Shown here: in pieces, positions 18,178 to 28,896 of the stretch
Numbering within the stretch: position 1 is the first letter of the stretch
Layout: each line of letters starts with the position of its first letter
DNA from: Helicobacter bizzozeronii CCUG 35545
Lineage (GTDB): Bacteria; Campylobacterota; Campylobacteria; Campylobacterales; Helicobacteraceae
Assembly: GCA_000263275.1 (NCBI GenBank)
Contig: CAGP01000040.1
Location: 1-45,357, forward strand
DNA: 45,357 bases
Reading direction: 5' to 3'
Made by a program: the position numbers and the translations under genes
The notes under the pieces: model-generated
Told to the model about the DNA's origin: nothing
Databases searched by the model: none
Seen by the model: the letters and a program-made list of their open reading frames with translations, nothing else

Positions 18178-18576
18178 TTGCCTACTATCAACCAGTTAAT
18201 CCGCAAAGAAAGGAAGAAAATCCTTAAAAAGACTAAATCGCCCGCTTTAGTGGAATGCCCCCAAAGAAGGGGTGTTTGCACACGGGTTTATACCACAACA
18301 CCCAAAAAGCCTAACTCTGCCTTGCGTAAAGTGGCTAAGGTGCGTTTGACAAGCAAGTTTGAGGTGATCAGCTATATTCCCGGGGAGGGGCATAATTTGC
18401 AAGAACACTCCATTGTGCTTGTGCGTGGTGGTCGGGTAAAGGACTTGCCCGGAGTAAAATACCACATTGTGCGTGGGGCGTTAGACACCGCTGGGGTGAA
18501 TAAACGCGCTGTATCGCGTAGCAAATATGGGGCTAAGAAAGCTAAGGCAGGGGACCAAAAGGGCAAAACCAAATAA
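18178..18576 (+). CDS. rpsL: 30S ribosomal protein S12
   Basis: S12 sits at the decoding centre of the small subunit. The 132-residue protein starts at a TTG after AAGGAC and shows the invariant [19 protein letters not shown] and [18 protein letters not shown]; the KPNS and GRVKDLPG loops are the usual sites of streptomycin resistance, and Lys in TPKKPNS is the sensitive-type residue. It is intact and leads the str-type operon with rpsG and fusA. rpoBC, which I recall upstream in H. pylori, is absent. Confidence 0.96.
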   Translation: MPTINQLIRKERKKILKKTKSPALVECPQRRGVCTRVYTTTPKKPNSALRKVAKVRLTSKFEVISYIPGEGHNLQEHSIVLVRGGRVKDLPGVKYHIVRGALDTAGVNKRAVSRSKYGAKKAKAGDQKGKTK

Positions 18577-18580
18577 GTAA

Positions 18581-19066
<486 letters not shown>

Positions 19067-19075
19067 GGGGTCTTT

Positions 19076-21155
19076 ATGGCACGCAAGACTCCTTTAGAAA
19101 AAATCCGCAACATTGGGATTGCCGCCCACATTGATGCGGGCAAAACCACCACTTCTGAGCGCATTTTGTTTTACACCGGTGTGAGTCACAAAATCGGTGA
19201 AGTGCATGACGGCGCGGCTACGATGGATTGGATGGAGCAAGAAAAAGAACGCGGGATCACGATCACCTCTGCTGCCACGACTTGTTTTTTGGAAAGATCA
19301 CCAAATTAATTTGATTGACACCCCCGGGCATGTGGATTTCACCATTGAAGTGGAGCGATCCATGCGGGTGCTAGATGGCGCGGTGGGCGTGTTTTGCTCT
19401 GTAGGTGGGGTGCAACCCCAGAGTGAAACCGTGTGGCGGCAAGCCAATAAATACGGCGTGCCCCGAATCGTGTTTGTCAATAAAATGGATCGCATCGGGG
19501 CAAATTTTTATAGCGTAGAAAACCAAATTAAGGAACGCTTGAAAGCTAACCCCGTACCCATCAATATTCCTATCGGGGCAGAGGACACTTTTCAAGGCGT
19601 GATCGATTTGGTGGCGATGAAAGCCATTATTTGGACTAATGAGGCGATGGGAGCCAAATACGAAGTCCAAGACATCCCTAGCGATTTGCAAGCCAAAGCC
19701 CAAGAATACCGCGACAAACTTTTAGAAGCGGTAGCCGAGCAAGATGAAGCTTTGATGGAGAAATATTTAGGCGGAGAGGCTTTGAGCGTAGAAGAGATTA
19801 AAAGGGGCATAAAGGCGGGTTGCTTGAACATGTCCTTGATTCCCATGCTCTGTGGGTCTTCTTTTAAAAATAAGGGCGTGCAAACTCTATTAGATGCGGT
19901 GATCGACTACCTACCCGCCCCTACCGAAGTAGCCGACATCAAGGGGGTTGATCCTAGAAATGAAGAAGAGATCAAGGTGCAATCTAGCGATGAGGGGGAT
20001 TTTGCCGGGTTGGCTTTTAAGATCATGACCGATCCCTTTGTGGGGCAACTCACTTTTGTGCGCGCTTACCGGGGCAAGCTTGAATCGGGAAGTTATATTT
20101 ATAACTCTACGAAAGACAAAAAAGAACGCGTGGGGCGGCTCTTAAAAATGCACTCTAATAAACGAGAGGACATCAAGGAAGTTTATGCCGGTGAAATTTG
20201 CGCCTTTGTGGGACTCAAGGACACGCTGACAGGGGATACCCTTTGCAATGAGAAAAGCCCGGTGGTGCTGGAACGCATGGAGTTTCCTGAGCCCGTGATT
20301 CACATTGCCGTAGAACCCAAGACCAAAGCCGACCAAGAAAAAATGGGCGTGGCTTTGGGCAAGTTGGCTGAGGAAGACCCTAGCTTTAGGGTGATGACCC
20401 AAGAGGAGACCGGGCAAACTTTAATCGGGGGCATGGGTGAATTGCACCTAGAGATCATTGTGGATCGCTTGAAACGCGAGTTTAAAGTAGAGGCAGAAGT
20501 GGGGCAACCCCAAGTGGCTTTTAGGGAAACCATTAGAAGCGCGGTGCAAAAAGAGCACAAATACGCCAAACAATCCGGGGGGCGCGGGCAGTATGGGCAT
20601 GTCTTCATCAAACTTGAGCCCAAAGACCCGGGCACGGGTTATGAATTTGTCAATGAAATTAGCGGGGGTGTGATTCCAAAGGAGTATATCCCGGCTGTGG
20701 ATAAGGGTATCCAAGAGGCGATGCAAAGTGGGGTCTTGGCAGGCTATCCGGTGGTGGATTGTAAAGTTACACTCTATGATGGGAGTTACCACGAAGTGGA
20801 TTCCTCTGAGATGGCGTTTAAAATCGCCGGTTCTATGGCGTTTAAAGAAGCTTGCCGCGCAGCTAACCCCGTGCTTTTAGAACCCATGATGAAAGTAGAA
20901 GTGGAAGTGCCCGAGGAGTATATGGGCGATGTGATCGGGGATTTAAACCGCCGCAGAGGGCAGATCAACGCGATGGATGACAGATTGGGGCTTAAAATTG
21001 TGAATGCCTTTGTGCCTTTGGTGGAGATGTTTGGCTACTCCACTGATTTACGCTCGGCTACACAAGGGCGGGGGACTTACTCTATGGAGTTTGACCATTA
21101 CGGCGAGGTGCCTGCCAATATCGCTAAGGAAATTGTAGAAAAGCGCAGGGGCTAA
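19076..21155 (+). CDS. fusA: Elongation factor G (one frameshift)
   Basis: EF-G is the GTPase that drives ribosomal translocation. G1 is [16 protein letters not shown]3 [15 protein letters not shown] and G4 [11 protein letters not shown]. The frame breaks at a T6 run (19285-19290); five T give [17 protein letters not shown] and a full 692-residue protein, the normal length. Domains II-V follow, ending [20 protein letters not shown]. The gene is essential, so a true frameshift would be lethal unless it is corrected during expression. Confidence 0.95.
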
Positions 21156-21170
21156 AGGGGCTTTGCCCCT
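21156..21170 (+). terminator. GC-rich stem-loop after fusA
   Basis: AGGGGC-TTT-GCCCCT lies directly after the fusA stop and between converging genes. It lacks a long U run but is well placed to end the rpsL-rpsG-fusA transcript. Confidence 0.55.
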
Positions 21171-21186
21171 AAAGCTATTCTAGCCC

Positions 21187-22047
21187 TTAAAAATTGATAA
21201 CATAATTGACAAACGCCACGATGTCGCGCCTGAGAATGAGCGCGCTATCAATCTTGATTTTAACCATCCTCCCCATTGCATAAGTGCCTCTATCGACATA
21301 GTAAAGGTTGTTGATGGTCGGAATCCGCACGCCCACCTCAAGACCTTGATGTTTGGTGAAATTAAATCTAAACCCTAGATTGACAAGGAGTTGCACAAAA
21401 GCAGGCGAGAAAGAGGACTTGAGTCCGGGATAGAATTTGTGGTTGATGAGCACTTGTTCGTTGAAAAATGCGTTCATTGTGATACAGCCACTGGAGCCAC
21501 CCCCGCGTTTGTGGATAGATGCCCAACGGCATTGTTTGTCCTTGCCCATTGACCAAGAGCTCCACCCCACCACCACGCCTGCAAAAACACCAAAAGAACG
21601 CTCATTGCTATCATAGAAGTTATAGAGCATATCCATCCCCCCACCATAGAAAAGATTAGTGCCGGGCTGATTGGTCACAACAAATTTGGGATCGGTCTGG
21701 CTGCTCTCAACAGAGTTGGCATACCCTGCCTGCCCACTAAAAAAGCCATAGAAACGCAAGCCAAAGCGTTTTTTTTGGCCAAAGAATAGCTTGTAACCCA
21801 TTTGGATATCCCCTCCAAAAAGATTGCCATTATAGGGGTTTTTGGTTTTGGTTATCAAAGCAGGCATTCCCGGTATTGTATATTGCATGATCGTATTTTG
21901 CTTGAAAGCACCCGAAGCGTAAGAATACTGGAATCCCCCTCCCAAAAATACACCACTACTCTCTGCACCTAAAGAGAGTAAGGAGAAAAACCCTATTCCA
22001 AAAAAAACCCTTGTCTCCCGCACAAGCTGTTTAAAAACCATTCTCAT
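21187..22047 (-). CDS. Helicobacter outer-membrane protein, 286 aa
   Basis: The N-terminus has a basic start and a hydrophobic core (TRVFFGIGFFSLLSLGAES) consistent with a signal peptide. The body is beta-rich (FLGGGFQYSYASGAF, YKLFFGQKKRFGLRFYGFF, KHQGLEVGVRIPTINNLYY) and ends in the barrel-closing strand VAFVNYVINF with terminal Phe. Motifs align with those of the 217-aa protein at 9201-9854. Its ATG overlaps the stop of the upstream small membrane protein (ATGA), so it is expressed with it. Confidence 0.8.
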   Translation of the reverse strand: MRMVFKQLVRETRVFFGIGFFSLLSLGAESSGVFLGGGFQYSYASGAFKQNTIMQYTIPGMPALITKTKNPYNGNLFGGDIQMGYKLFFGQKKRFGLRFYGFFSGQAGYANSVESSQTDPKFVVTNQPGTNLFYGGGMDMLYNFYDSNERSFGVFAGVVVGWSSWSMGKDKQCRWASIHKRGGGSSGCITMNAFFNEQVLINHKFYPGLKSSFSPAFVQLLVNLGFRFNFTKHQGLEVGVRIPTINNLYYVDRGTYAMGRMVKIKIDSALILRRDIVAFVNYVINF

Positions 22048-22390
22048 TTAGGACTCCTTTTTCTATAAGCTTGTTCTAAAGTGGTTAGGGTTAACTCCCG
22101 TGTTTTCTCAAAATGATCGGGCTTGGGGGACTCTTGTTTGGGTGTGCAGGGGGTAAAAAGATTGCTGGTGGGCGTAGAGCATGGTCTTTTATCAAGCTGG
22201 TTGCGTGCTCCAAACTTGGGTAGCCCTACAAATTCATATTAGGCAACACACTAGAAGTGTGGGCAACAAACATCACCAGCTCCACGAGCCAAAAGGTAAC
22301 AAAGAGCCCAAAGGCTAGCTTTTCCCATGCGGGCTTAAAGAAGATGATCGCCACCACGACCAAAGTAATCACAAATCCTAAAAATTCCAT
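22044..22390 (-). CDS. Small membrane protein, about 115 aa (one frameshift)
   Basis: A strong AGGAGG precedes the ATG at 22390. The first 54 residues hold two hydrophobic segments (GFVITLVVVAIIFF and LAFGLFVTFWLVELVMFVA) and end in HTSSVLPNMNL. With one extra T near 22231 the frame continues as NFVGLPKFGARNQLDKRPC... to QAYRKRSPK, whose TGA overlaps the ATG of the outer-membrane protein. The downstream piece has no start of its own, which favours a single gene. I do not recognise the family. Confidence 0.55.
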
Positions 22391-22408
22391 GTGCCCTCCT
22401 AAGAAAGG

Positions 22409-22759
22409 CTAAATAAAGGCAACAGAAGCCAAAACAGAGGCATCACCTCTTCTAATGGCACTCCTATGGATACTGGTATAACCCCCCTTGCGTTGGGCAT
22501 ACTTGGGGGCAATTTGGGTAACTAGCTTGTGTGTGGCTTGCTTGTGTTGCAGGTAAGCAAAAACTTGGCGGTGGGCGTTAAAATCGCCTTTTTTAGCAAC
22601 ACTGACCAGTTTTTCGATGTAGGAGCGCAACTCCTTAGCCTTAAAGACACCCGTTTCAATTTTTTCATACTCAATCAAAGAGATGGCCAAGTTTTTGAGC
22701 AACGCCTTTCTGTGGGAGCTTGTCCTGCCTAATTTTCTAAACCGATTCTTGTGGCGCAT
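22409..22759 (-). CDS. rplQ: 50S ribosomal protein L17
   Basis: The 116-residue protein begins [20 protein letters not shown], the L17 signature, with [20 protein letters not shown]-type sequence near the end. It is last in the alpha operon, its ATG overlapping the rpoA stop by one base. L17 binds at the exit-tunnel side of the large subunit. Confidence 0.95.
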   Translation of the reverse strand: MRHKNRFRKLGRTSSHRKALLKNLAISLIEYEKIETGVFKAKELRSYIEKLVSVAKKGDFNAHRQVFAYLQHKQATHKLVTQIAPKYAQRKGGYTSIHRSAIRRGDASVLASVAFI

Positions 22760-23775
22760 TAGTTTTCCTCATTTTTCATTTTGTCAATCTTGGCTTTCAA
22801 AGAAACTTTAAAGTCGCTGGAAAGCTCAGAACCCACGGGGTATTTTAACTGCTCGAGTTTTTCAGCGATCTCATCGTAGGATTTTTTGCCCAAGTTCTTA
22901 ATGCCCTTGAGCTCGTAGCTGTCCATCAAAACCAACTCGCCGACATATTTGATCCCGATTTTATCCAAACAATTAAAACAACGCGCACTCAAGTTCAGCT
23001 CTTCGACCTTCATGGTCAATTCCTTGACCTCTAGGCTGTCTTCTAAATGCCCGTGCGCGGCTTTAAAGTCTGCCATGTTCCCATTGAAAATATGCAGCTG
23101 GGCATTCATGGTTTTGATTGCCTCTTGGAAGGCGTGCTGGGGGTCAATCTGCCCATCGCTCTCAATCTCAAAGATCACTTTTTCAAAATTAGGGTTGCCA
23201 TCGACTAGCATATTCTCGATGTTATAGACGACCTTTTTAATGGGGGTGAAGTAGGCATCTAGGGGGATGTAGTCGCTGGAGATATGCCCGCGGATACTCT
23301 CAGAGGGCACATAACCCATGCCCTTTTGCAAAATAATCGAAAAATCCAACTGGATGTCCTCGTTGATGGTGGCTAGGTAGGCTTGCTGATCCACCACATC
23401 CACTTCTTCATTGATCAAATCCTTGCCACTCAACTTAGCCGGACCTTTAAAGGAATAATGCACCACCACTTGGTCGTTAGGAGCATTGTCTAAGTGCTTG
23501 CCCACTAAGCGGATATTTTTTAAGTTGGCAATAAACAACGCCACATCTTCGGACATCCCCCGCAACGAATCAAACTCATGGGCAATATTTTCAATCTTGA
23601 TCCCAATAGGCGCATACCCCACAGAGCTTTGCAAGAGCAAGCGGCGGATGGGGTGCGCTAGAGTGATGGCATACCCACTCTCAAAAGCAGAGACACAGAC
23701 CTTGATATGTCTGTCGCTAATTTTTTCCACACTAATGTCCGTAGGGACATGGGGAGCGACTTTAATCACTTTCAT
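22759..23775 (-). CDS. rpoA: RNA polymerase alpha subunit
   Basis: The 338-residue protein has the N-terminal dimerisation domain ([40 protein letters not shown]) and the C-terminal DNA/activator-binding domain ([40 protein letters not shown]). It is intact. In H. pylori and most Campylobacterota it sits between rpsD and rplQ, as here. Confidence 0.96.
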   Translation of the reverse strand: MKVIKVAPHVPTDISVEKISDRHIKVCVSAFESGYAITLAHPIRRLLLQSSVGYAPIGIKIENIAHEFDSLRGMSEDVALFIANLKNIRLVGKHLDNAPNDQVVVHYSFKGPAKLSGKDLINEEVDVVDQQAYLATINEDIQLDFSIILQKGMGYVPSESIRGHISSDYIPLDAYFTPIKKVVYNIENMLVDGNPNFEKVIFEIESDGQIDPQHAFQEAIKTMNAQLHIFNGNMADFKAAHGHLEDSLEVKELTMKVEELNLSARCFNCLDKIGIKYVGELVLMDSYELKGIKNLGKKSYDEIAEKLEQLKYPVGSELSSDFKVSLKAKIDKMKNEEN

Positions 23776-23790
23776 CCAAGCACCGCCCTC

Positions 23791-24418
23791 TTATTTAGAA
23801 TAAAGCTCAACAATCAAGCGTTCTTCAATGGGAATCACCACTTCATCCCTTTCAGGGTAGCGGGTAAAAACACCCATCTTTTGATCTTGATCCACATCAA
23901 TCCAAGGGACAATACCCACTTGGTTGCTCAACTCCACAGCGCGCATGATTTGGGCATTCTGCTTGCTTTTTTCCCTAATCTCCACTTTTTGCCCGCTTTT
24001 AATGAACGCTGAAGGAATGTCCATGCGTTTGCCATCTACCAGCACATGCCCGTGCGTTACCAACTGGCGCGCAAAACTCCTAGTAGTCGCAAAGCCCATG
24101 CGATAGACCACATTGTCCAAACGCCTTTCTAGCAAACGCACCAAGTTTTCCCCCGTATTGCCCTCCATGCGGTTGGCTTCAATGAAAATAGAGCGGAATT
24201 GTTTTTTCAGAAATGCCATACATGGCTTTGGCTTTTTGCTTTTCTCTTAATTGCAAGCCATAATCTGAAATCTTACCCCTTCTTTGCCCGTGTTGTCCGG
24301 GTCCATAAGCACGCTTATCCACAGCACTTTTGCCACTCAAGCGGCGCTCACCCTTTAGGGCTAAAGAAATACCAAACCGGCGTTCTAATTTTTCAACTGC
24401 ACCTCGATATCTTGCCAT
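23791..24418 (-). CDS. rpsD: 30S ribosomal protein S4 (one frameshift)
   Basis: S4 nucleates 30S assembly and in many bacteria represses the alpha operon. The pieces show [20 protein letters not shown] and [20 protein letters not shown], then [20 protein letters not shown] and [20 protein letters not shown]. The T6 run at 24202-24207 (plus strand) should be five for [19 protein letters not shown]; the merged length is 208 residues. No zinc-binding Cys motif is present at the N-terminus. Confidence 0.95.
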
Positions 24419-24427
24419 GATCGCTCC

Positions 24428-24820
24428 TTACACTCTTCTTCTTTTGGGTGGGCGGCAACCATTGTGCGGTAAGGGCGTTACATCCTTGATCCAAAGCACC
24501 TTAATGCCCTCCACACTCCCCACGCTCTTAATAGCTGTCTCACGCCCGCTACCCGGACCTTGCACTTTGATCCCCACTTCTTTAAGCCCATGTTCTTTAG
24601 CCTTCACCATGGCACTTTCGACAGCTTGTTGGGCAGCATAGGGCGTGGATTTTTTAGAACCCCTAAAGCCTAGCCCTCCAGCGGTCGCCCAACAAATGAC
24701 ATTACCCATCTCATCGGTAACGGTGATGTTGGTATTATTAAATGAAGCTGCGATATGCACCACGCCCCGTGCAATATTCTTTTTAACAACTCTCTTTTTT
24801 GTGCCTGTTCGTTTTGCCAT
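24428..24820 (-). CDS. rpsK: 30S ribosomal protein S11
   Basis: The 130-residue protein has [39 protein letters not shown] and the C-terminal [18 protein letters not shown], all hallmarks of S11, which shapes the platform of the small subunit near the mRNA exit. It is intact and 9 bp from rpsD. Confidence 0.96.
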   Translation of the reverse strand: MAKRTGTKKRVVKKNIARGVVHIAASFNNTNITVTDEMGNVICWATAGGLGFRGSKKSTPYAAQQAVESAMVKAKEHGLKEVGIKVQGPGSGRETAIKSVGSVEGIKVLWIKDVTPLPHNGCRPPKRRRV

Positions 24821-24829
24821 CTATGCTCC

Positions 24830-25192
24830 TTACTTGCTACCCACGGTTTTTTTCTTGCCTTTGCGGGTGCGGGCGTTGTTTTTCGTGGTCTGCCCACGCA
24901 CAGGTAAGCCCTTGCGGTGGCGGATACCCCGATAACTGCCTAAATCCATCAACGCCTTAATATCCATTTGCACCTTTTTACGCAAATCCCCCTCCACGAC
25001 ATAGTTGGCTTGGATTTCTTTGGTGATGCTAGACACTTCATCCTCGCTCAACTCATGCACCCTTTTATCCAAAGAGATTTGCACTTTGGCTAAAATATCC
25101 CGTGAGCTCTTTAAACCCACACCATAGATATAAGTTAGGGCGTATTCCACGCGTTTTTTCTTGGGTAAATCTACCCCTGCAATCCTTGCCAT
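24830..25192 (-). CDS. rpsM: 30S ribosomal protein S13
   Basis: I place the start at the ATG at 25190-25192, giving [20 protein letters not shown], the standard N-terminus; a longer in-frame extension overlaps rpmJ. Typical sequence [20 protein letters not shown] and the basic tail are present (120 residues). S13 contacts the P-site tRNA and the large subunit. Confidence 0.96.
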   Translation of the reverse strand: MARIAGVDLPKKKRVEYALTYIYGVGLKSSRDILAKVQISLDKRVHELSEDEVSSITKEIQANYVVEGDLRKKVQMDIKALMDLGSYRGIRHRKGLPVRGQTTKNNARTRKGKKKTVGSK

Positions 25193-25194
25193 GT

Positions 25195-25308
25195 CTATCC
25201 TTGTCTTTGTTTGTGTTTGGGCGTAACGCAAATCACGCGGATCACGCCCCGCCTTTTAATGACCTTGCATTTATCGCACATTTTCTTAACAGAAGGTCTC
25301 ACTTTCAT
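25195..25308 (-). CDS. rpmJ: 50S ribosomal protein L36
   Basis: This very short gene encodes 37 residues beginning [20 protein letters not shown]. The CxxC pair (MCDKCK) and the later Cys/His (VICVTPKHK) form the zinc-ribbon of L36. It ends 2 bp before the rpsM start. GGAGATTG is the ribosome-binding site. Confidence 0.95.
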   Translation of the reverse strand: MKVRPSVKKMCDKCKVIKRRGVIRVICVTPKHKQRQG

Positions 25309-25368
25309 CTCAATCTCCTTATGCAAAACCTCTACTTTATTTTATCATCACTTAAAAAACACTTAACT

Positions 25369-25587
25369 TCATTTGTAACGAAAAGTAATCCGCCCTTTAT
25401 CCAAGCTATAGGGCGTGAGTTCCAAACGCACCCGATCGCCTAGAGCAATGCGGATATAATGCATGCGCATCTTACCCGAGATCCGGCACAACACAACATG
25501 CTTATTTTCCAGCTCCACTTTAAAAGTTGCGTTGGGTAGGCACTCAATCACCCGCCCATCTACCTCAATCACATCATCTTTTGCCAT
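25369..25587 (-). CDS. infA: Translation initiation factor IF-1
   Basis: The 72-residue OB-fold protein has the family sequence [20 protein letters not shown] and [20 protein letters not shown], with [12 protein letters not shown] at the end. IF-1 occupies the A site during initiation. In H. pylori infA follows map; here its upstream neighbour is era in the same direction, an altered junction. Confidence 0.96.
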   Translation of the reverse strand: MAKDDVIEVDGRVIECLPNATFKVELENKHVVLCRISGKMRMHYIRIALGDRVRLELTPYSLDKGRITFRYK

Positions 25588-25615
25588 CTAATCTCCATTA
25601 ATCCAATAAAAGCGT

Positions 25616-26507
25616 CTATTCTACCACATAGCCCATTTTTTTTAACTGATCTTTGTGGGAACTCCAATGCTTTTGCACCACGACCTCTAGCTCCAAAAAC
25701 ACCTTTTTTTGCCCAAAATCCTGCATTTTGAGCCGTGCTGCCCGCCCAATCTTTTTGATCACTTGTGCATTTTTGCCAATGACCATTTTTTTTTTGGCTC
25801 TCTTTAGCCACAATGATTTGTGCCTTGATTTTATCCACATGCCCGCCCTCTTGGAAACGCAAAATCAAAACATCGCTCTCATAGGGGATTTCATCGCTCA
25901 AAAACTGGAAAATCTGCTCGCGGATCATCTCTTGATAAATCTCTTTGATCTGCGCATCGCTGATTTGATCGCTATCATAATAAAAGGGGCTAGAGGGCAA
26001 GAGTGGGGCTAGCTGGGCTAATAAAACCTCTAAATTTTGCAACTTAGCCACACTCAAGGGCACGAGTGCCTTAAACTTGGAGGCAAAGGGCTGGTAGTCT
26101 TGCATTTTGGCTAAAATTTGGGCGTTTGTGGCGGTGTCGATCTTATTGAGGGCAACAATATGGGGTTGGTGGCATAATTTTAAAAACTCCAAATACCCCT
26201 GCAAATTATCATGCACGCTAGCTAAAAACACACATGCATCACAGCCTGCCAAAGCGCGCAAACTCTCTTGCACCATCACTTGGTTTAAAAGTTTGTTAGA
26301 GTGGCACAGCCCGGGGGTGTCTAAAAAAATCATTTGGCATTCTGTGTTATCTTTGTCTGTGTAGGGGATAATGGCTTTGAGGGCTTTGCGCGTGGCATTG
26401 GCTTTGTGTGAGATTAAAGCTATTTGGGTATTTAAGAGGGCGTTTAATAGTGTGCTCTTGCCCGCATTGGGTCGCCCTATGAGTGCAATAAAGCCCGCCT
26501 TAGTCAT
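25616..26507 (-). CDS. era: GTPase Era (one frameshift)
   Basis: Era binds the 3' end of 16S rRNA and assists 30S maturation. G1 GRPNAGKSTLL, G3 FLDTPGLCHS and G4 ALNKIDT are clear. The C-terminal KH domain (KKMVIGKNAQVIKKIGRAA) is in another frame after a T10 run on the plus strand (25786-25795); nine bases give a continuous protein of about 296 residues ending DQLKKMGYVVE. Its ATG overlaps the hslU stop. Confidence 0.93.
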
Positions 26508-27845
26508 AAAATAAAACGGGTCGCATCCACATTATCGACCAAGTTTTGCAAGCGTTGGCTCACATATTCTTTGGTGATGCAGAAACGCTCCCCCTTGTGT
26601 TCAGAAGCGCTAAAGCTAATGTCCTCAAGCACCTTTTCAATGGTGGTGTGTAGGCGGCGCGCGCCAATATCTTCTGCATTTTGGTTAGCCAAGTAAGAGA
26701 GTTTGGCTAATTCCCTCAAGGCTTCAGGCTCAAAGACCAAATCCACATCTTCAACAGCCAACAAGGCTTGGTATTGCTTGATGATAGAAGTCTTGGTTTG
26801 GGTCAGAATTTTATACATGCTCTCCTCAGAGAGGCTTTCTAGCTCCGCACGCAAGGGGAAGCGCCCTTGCAACTCGGGGATCAAATCGCTAGGCTTGCTC
26901 AAGTGGAACGCTCCAGCGGCAATGAATAAAATATGATCGGTGCTAATGGGTCCATGCTTGGTGTGAATCGTGCTCCCCTCAATGATGGGCAACAAGTCGC
27001 GTTGCACGCCCTCTTTACTGGGGTCTTGTCGCCCGCCCTCCTTGACACCCACCGCGATTTTATCAATCTCATCAATGAAGATCACGCCCGACTGGGCTGC
27101 CCTTTTGAGCCCCTCGCGTTGCACCATCTCCATATCCAAGATCGCTTGGGAGACATCATGCCTTAATGCCTCTTTAGCCTCTTTAATTGTCATTTCTTTG
27201 GTAACTTTTTCGCCCTCTTTGTTGAAAACCTTGATCAAGCTTTCTTGCACCTTGACAATTTCGGGGGGTATGTTATTGAAATCCCCCTCTAGGTGTTTTT
27301 TGTGTAACTCGATCTCTATTTTTTGTCTGATCAAGTGCATCACCACGCACCTTCTCTTTAATCTTGGCAAAGCTCAAAGCATATTCTTGTTTTTTATCCG
27401 CACTCACACCGCTAGGCAGAGCGGGCAATAATTTTTTGGCGATGCGCTCCACAATGAGCTCTTCAATTTTCTCTTTGTTTTTCTCTTTTTCCTCATTTTC
27501 CACTAAGTGGATACTGGTAGCGACCAAATCGCGCACCATCGACTCCACATCCCGCCCCACAAAGCCAACCTCTGTGTATTTGCTCGCCTCCACCTTGATA
27601 AAAGGAAACCCCTTCACTTTGGCAGCACGGCGTGCAATTTCGGTTTTGCCAACGCCCGTAGAGCCGATCATTAAAATATTCTTAGGGGTGATCTCCTCTT
27701 GGATGTCCGCACTCACTTGCAAACGCCGCCAGCGGTTACGCAAAGCAATGGCGATTGTCTTTTTAGCCTCATGTTGCCCGATGATGTAATCATCTAGGTA
27801 AGCCACAATTTCTTGGGGCGTTAAATCCATTCCATCTTTCATCAA
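26504..27845 (-). CDS. hslU: HslU, ATPase subunit of the HslVU protease (one frameshift)
   Basis: HslU is the AAA+ unfoldase that feeds HslV. Visible are [19 protein letters not shown], Walker [14 protein letters not shown], Walker [13 protein letters not shown] and the sensor region [22 protein letters not shown]6 run (27319-27324, plus strand) should be five, joining DALDQT to [14 protein letters not shown] inside the intermediate domain; merged length about 446 residues. It overlaps hslV by 4 bp and era by 4 bp, a tight operon. Confidence 0.94.
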
Positions 27846-28384
27846 AGTTCCAAGATTTTAATGTTTTGGTTGGTGTAAATACAAAGATTAGCCGCAATTT
27901 TGAGCGACTCTTCTACAAGAGTTTTGGGCTCTAGTTTGGCGAATTGATCCAGCGCGCGCGCCGCACTCAAAGCGTAATTGCCCCCACTCCCAATGGCAGC
28001 GATTTTACCATCTTCAGGCTCGACCACATCCCCCGTCCCGCTCAAAATAAAAATGGATTGCTTGTTAAGCACAATCATCATCGCCTCGAGTCGGCGTAAA
28101 AACTTATCCTTACGCCACTCCTTGCTAAAATCCACCACGCTTTTAAACAAATCCCCCTTTTTGCCCTCTAAAATGCGCTCAAACATGTCAAATAAACTAA
28201 AGGCATCGGCGGTGCTGCCCGCAAACCCGCTTAAAATCTGCCCGTGGTGCAAGGTGCGGATTTTTGTCGCATTGCCCTTTAAAACGCAATTATTAAAGCT
28301 CACCTGCCCATCCCCGCCAATAATGGCGTAATCCTTGCCCTCAAAATGCGTTTTATAGCCTAAAATGGTGGTGGCGTGGAACAT
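27842..28384 (-). CDS. hslV: HslV, protease subunit of HslVU
   Basis: The 180-residue protein starts [11 protein letters not shown]; removal of the first four or five residues exposes the catalytic Thr (TTILGYK). Further family sequence: [40 protein letters not shown] and [17 protein letters not shown]. It assembles into a hexameric double ring with HslU. Very close to the H. pylori protein as I remember it. It lies between rplI and hslU. Confidence 0.95.
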   Translation of the reverse strand: MFHATTILGYKTHFEGKDYAIIGGDGQVSFNNCVLKGNATKIRTLHHGQILSGFAGSTADAFSLFDMFERILEGKKGDLFKSVVDFSKEWRKDKFLRRLEAMMIVLNKQSIFILSGTGDVVEPEDGKIAAIGSGGNYALSAARALDQFAKLEPKTLVEESLKIAANLCIYTNQNIKILEL

Positions 28385-28386
28385 CG

Positions 28387-28833
28387 CTACTCAGCCACGA
28401 CATCCACTTTTAACACGCCATGCACGCCCAGCCCGAGTTTCACCTCAATTTCATAAATCCCCGTGCTTTTAATGGGGGTTTTAAGCTCCAAGGTCTTTTT
28501 GTCTAACTCAATGGGGTGGCTGGCATGCAAGGCTTCGATCACTTCCTCTTTGGTGATGGAACCAAAGAGTGCGCCATTTGCCCCGACTTTTTTAACGATC
28601 CTAAGCGTGATACTCTCTAGGGTTTTGGCTAGCTCTTGCTTGTGGGCTAGCTCTTGTGCCTCTTGCTCGGCACGCTTTTTAGCACTGGCTTTGTATTTGT
28701 TGATCACCTCGTTAGTGGCTAGCTGGGCTAGGGATTTGGCGATCAAAAAGTTATTGCCATACCCGTCCTTGACCTCAACCACATCGCCTGCCTTGCCTAG
28801 ATTTTTCACATCTTGTAATAACAACACTTTCAT
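28387..28833 (-). CDS. rplI: 50S ribosomal protein L9
   Basis: The N-terminal signature [20 protein letters not shown] and [20 protein letters not shown] mark L9; a long helix joins it to a C-terminal domain with [16 protein letters not shown]. The 148-residue protein is intact. It is the first gene of rplI-hslV-hslU-era, which here runs on into infA-rpmJ-rpsM. Confidence 0.95.
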   Translation of the reverse strand: MKVLLLQDVKNLGKAGDVVEVKDGYGNNFLIAKSLAQLATNEVINKYKASAKKRAEQEAQELAHKQELAKTLESITLRIVKKVGANGALFGSITKEEVIEALHASHPIELDKKTLELKTPIKSTGIYEIEVKLGLGVHGVLKVDVVAE

Positions 28834-28859
28834 CGCGATCCTTTTTTTGCAGATTTGCC

Positions 28860-28865
28860 ATTATA
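28860..28865 (-). promoter_or_regulatory. -10 box of the rplI-hslVU-era operon
   Basis: On the minus strand TATAAT lies about 27 bp upstream of the rplI ATG, with AAGGATCG as ribosome-binding site. It may also feed the alpha-operon genes downstream of era. Confidence 0.6.
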
Positions 28866-28896
28866 GGGCGTTTAGTTTAAAGTGTCTTTAAGTGCT

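Noticed and set aside
18178-18180. TTG start of rpsL as a sign of a truncated gene
   Set aside because: The S12 sequence is complete from [10 protein letters not shown] onward and AAGGAC is correctly spaced, so TTG is a usable start.
19076-21155. fusA and other split genes as true pseudogenes
   Set aside because: The two halves are full length, conserved to the ends and essential, and each break sits at a homopolymer; decay would leave further damage.
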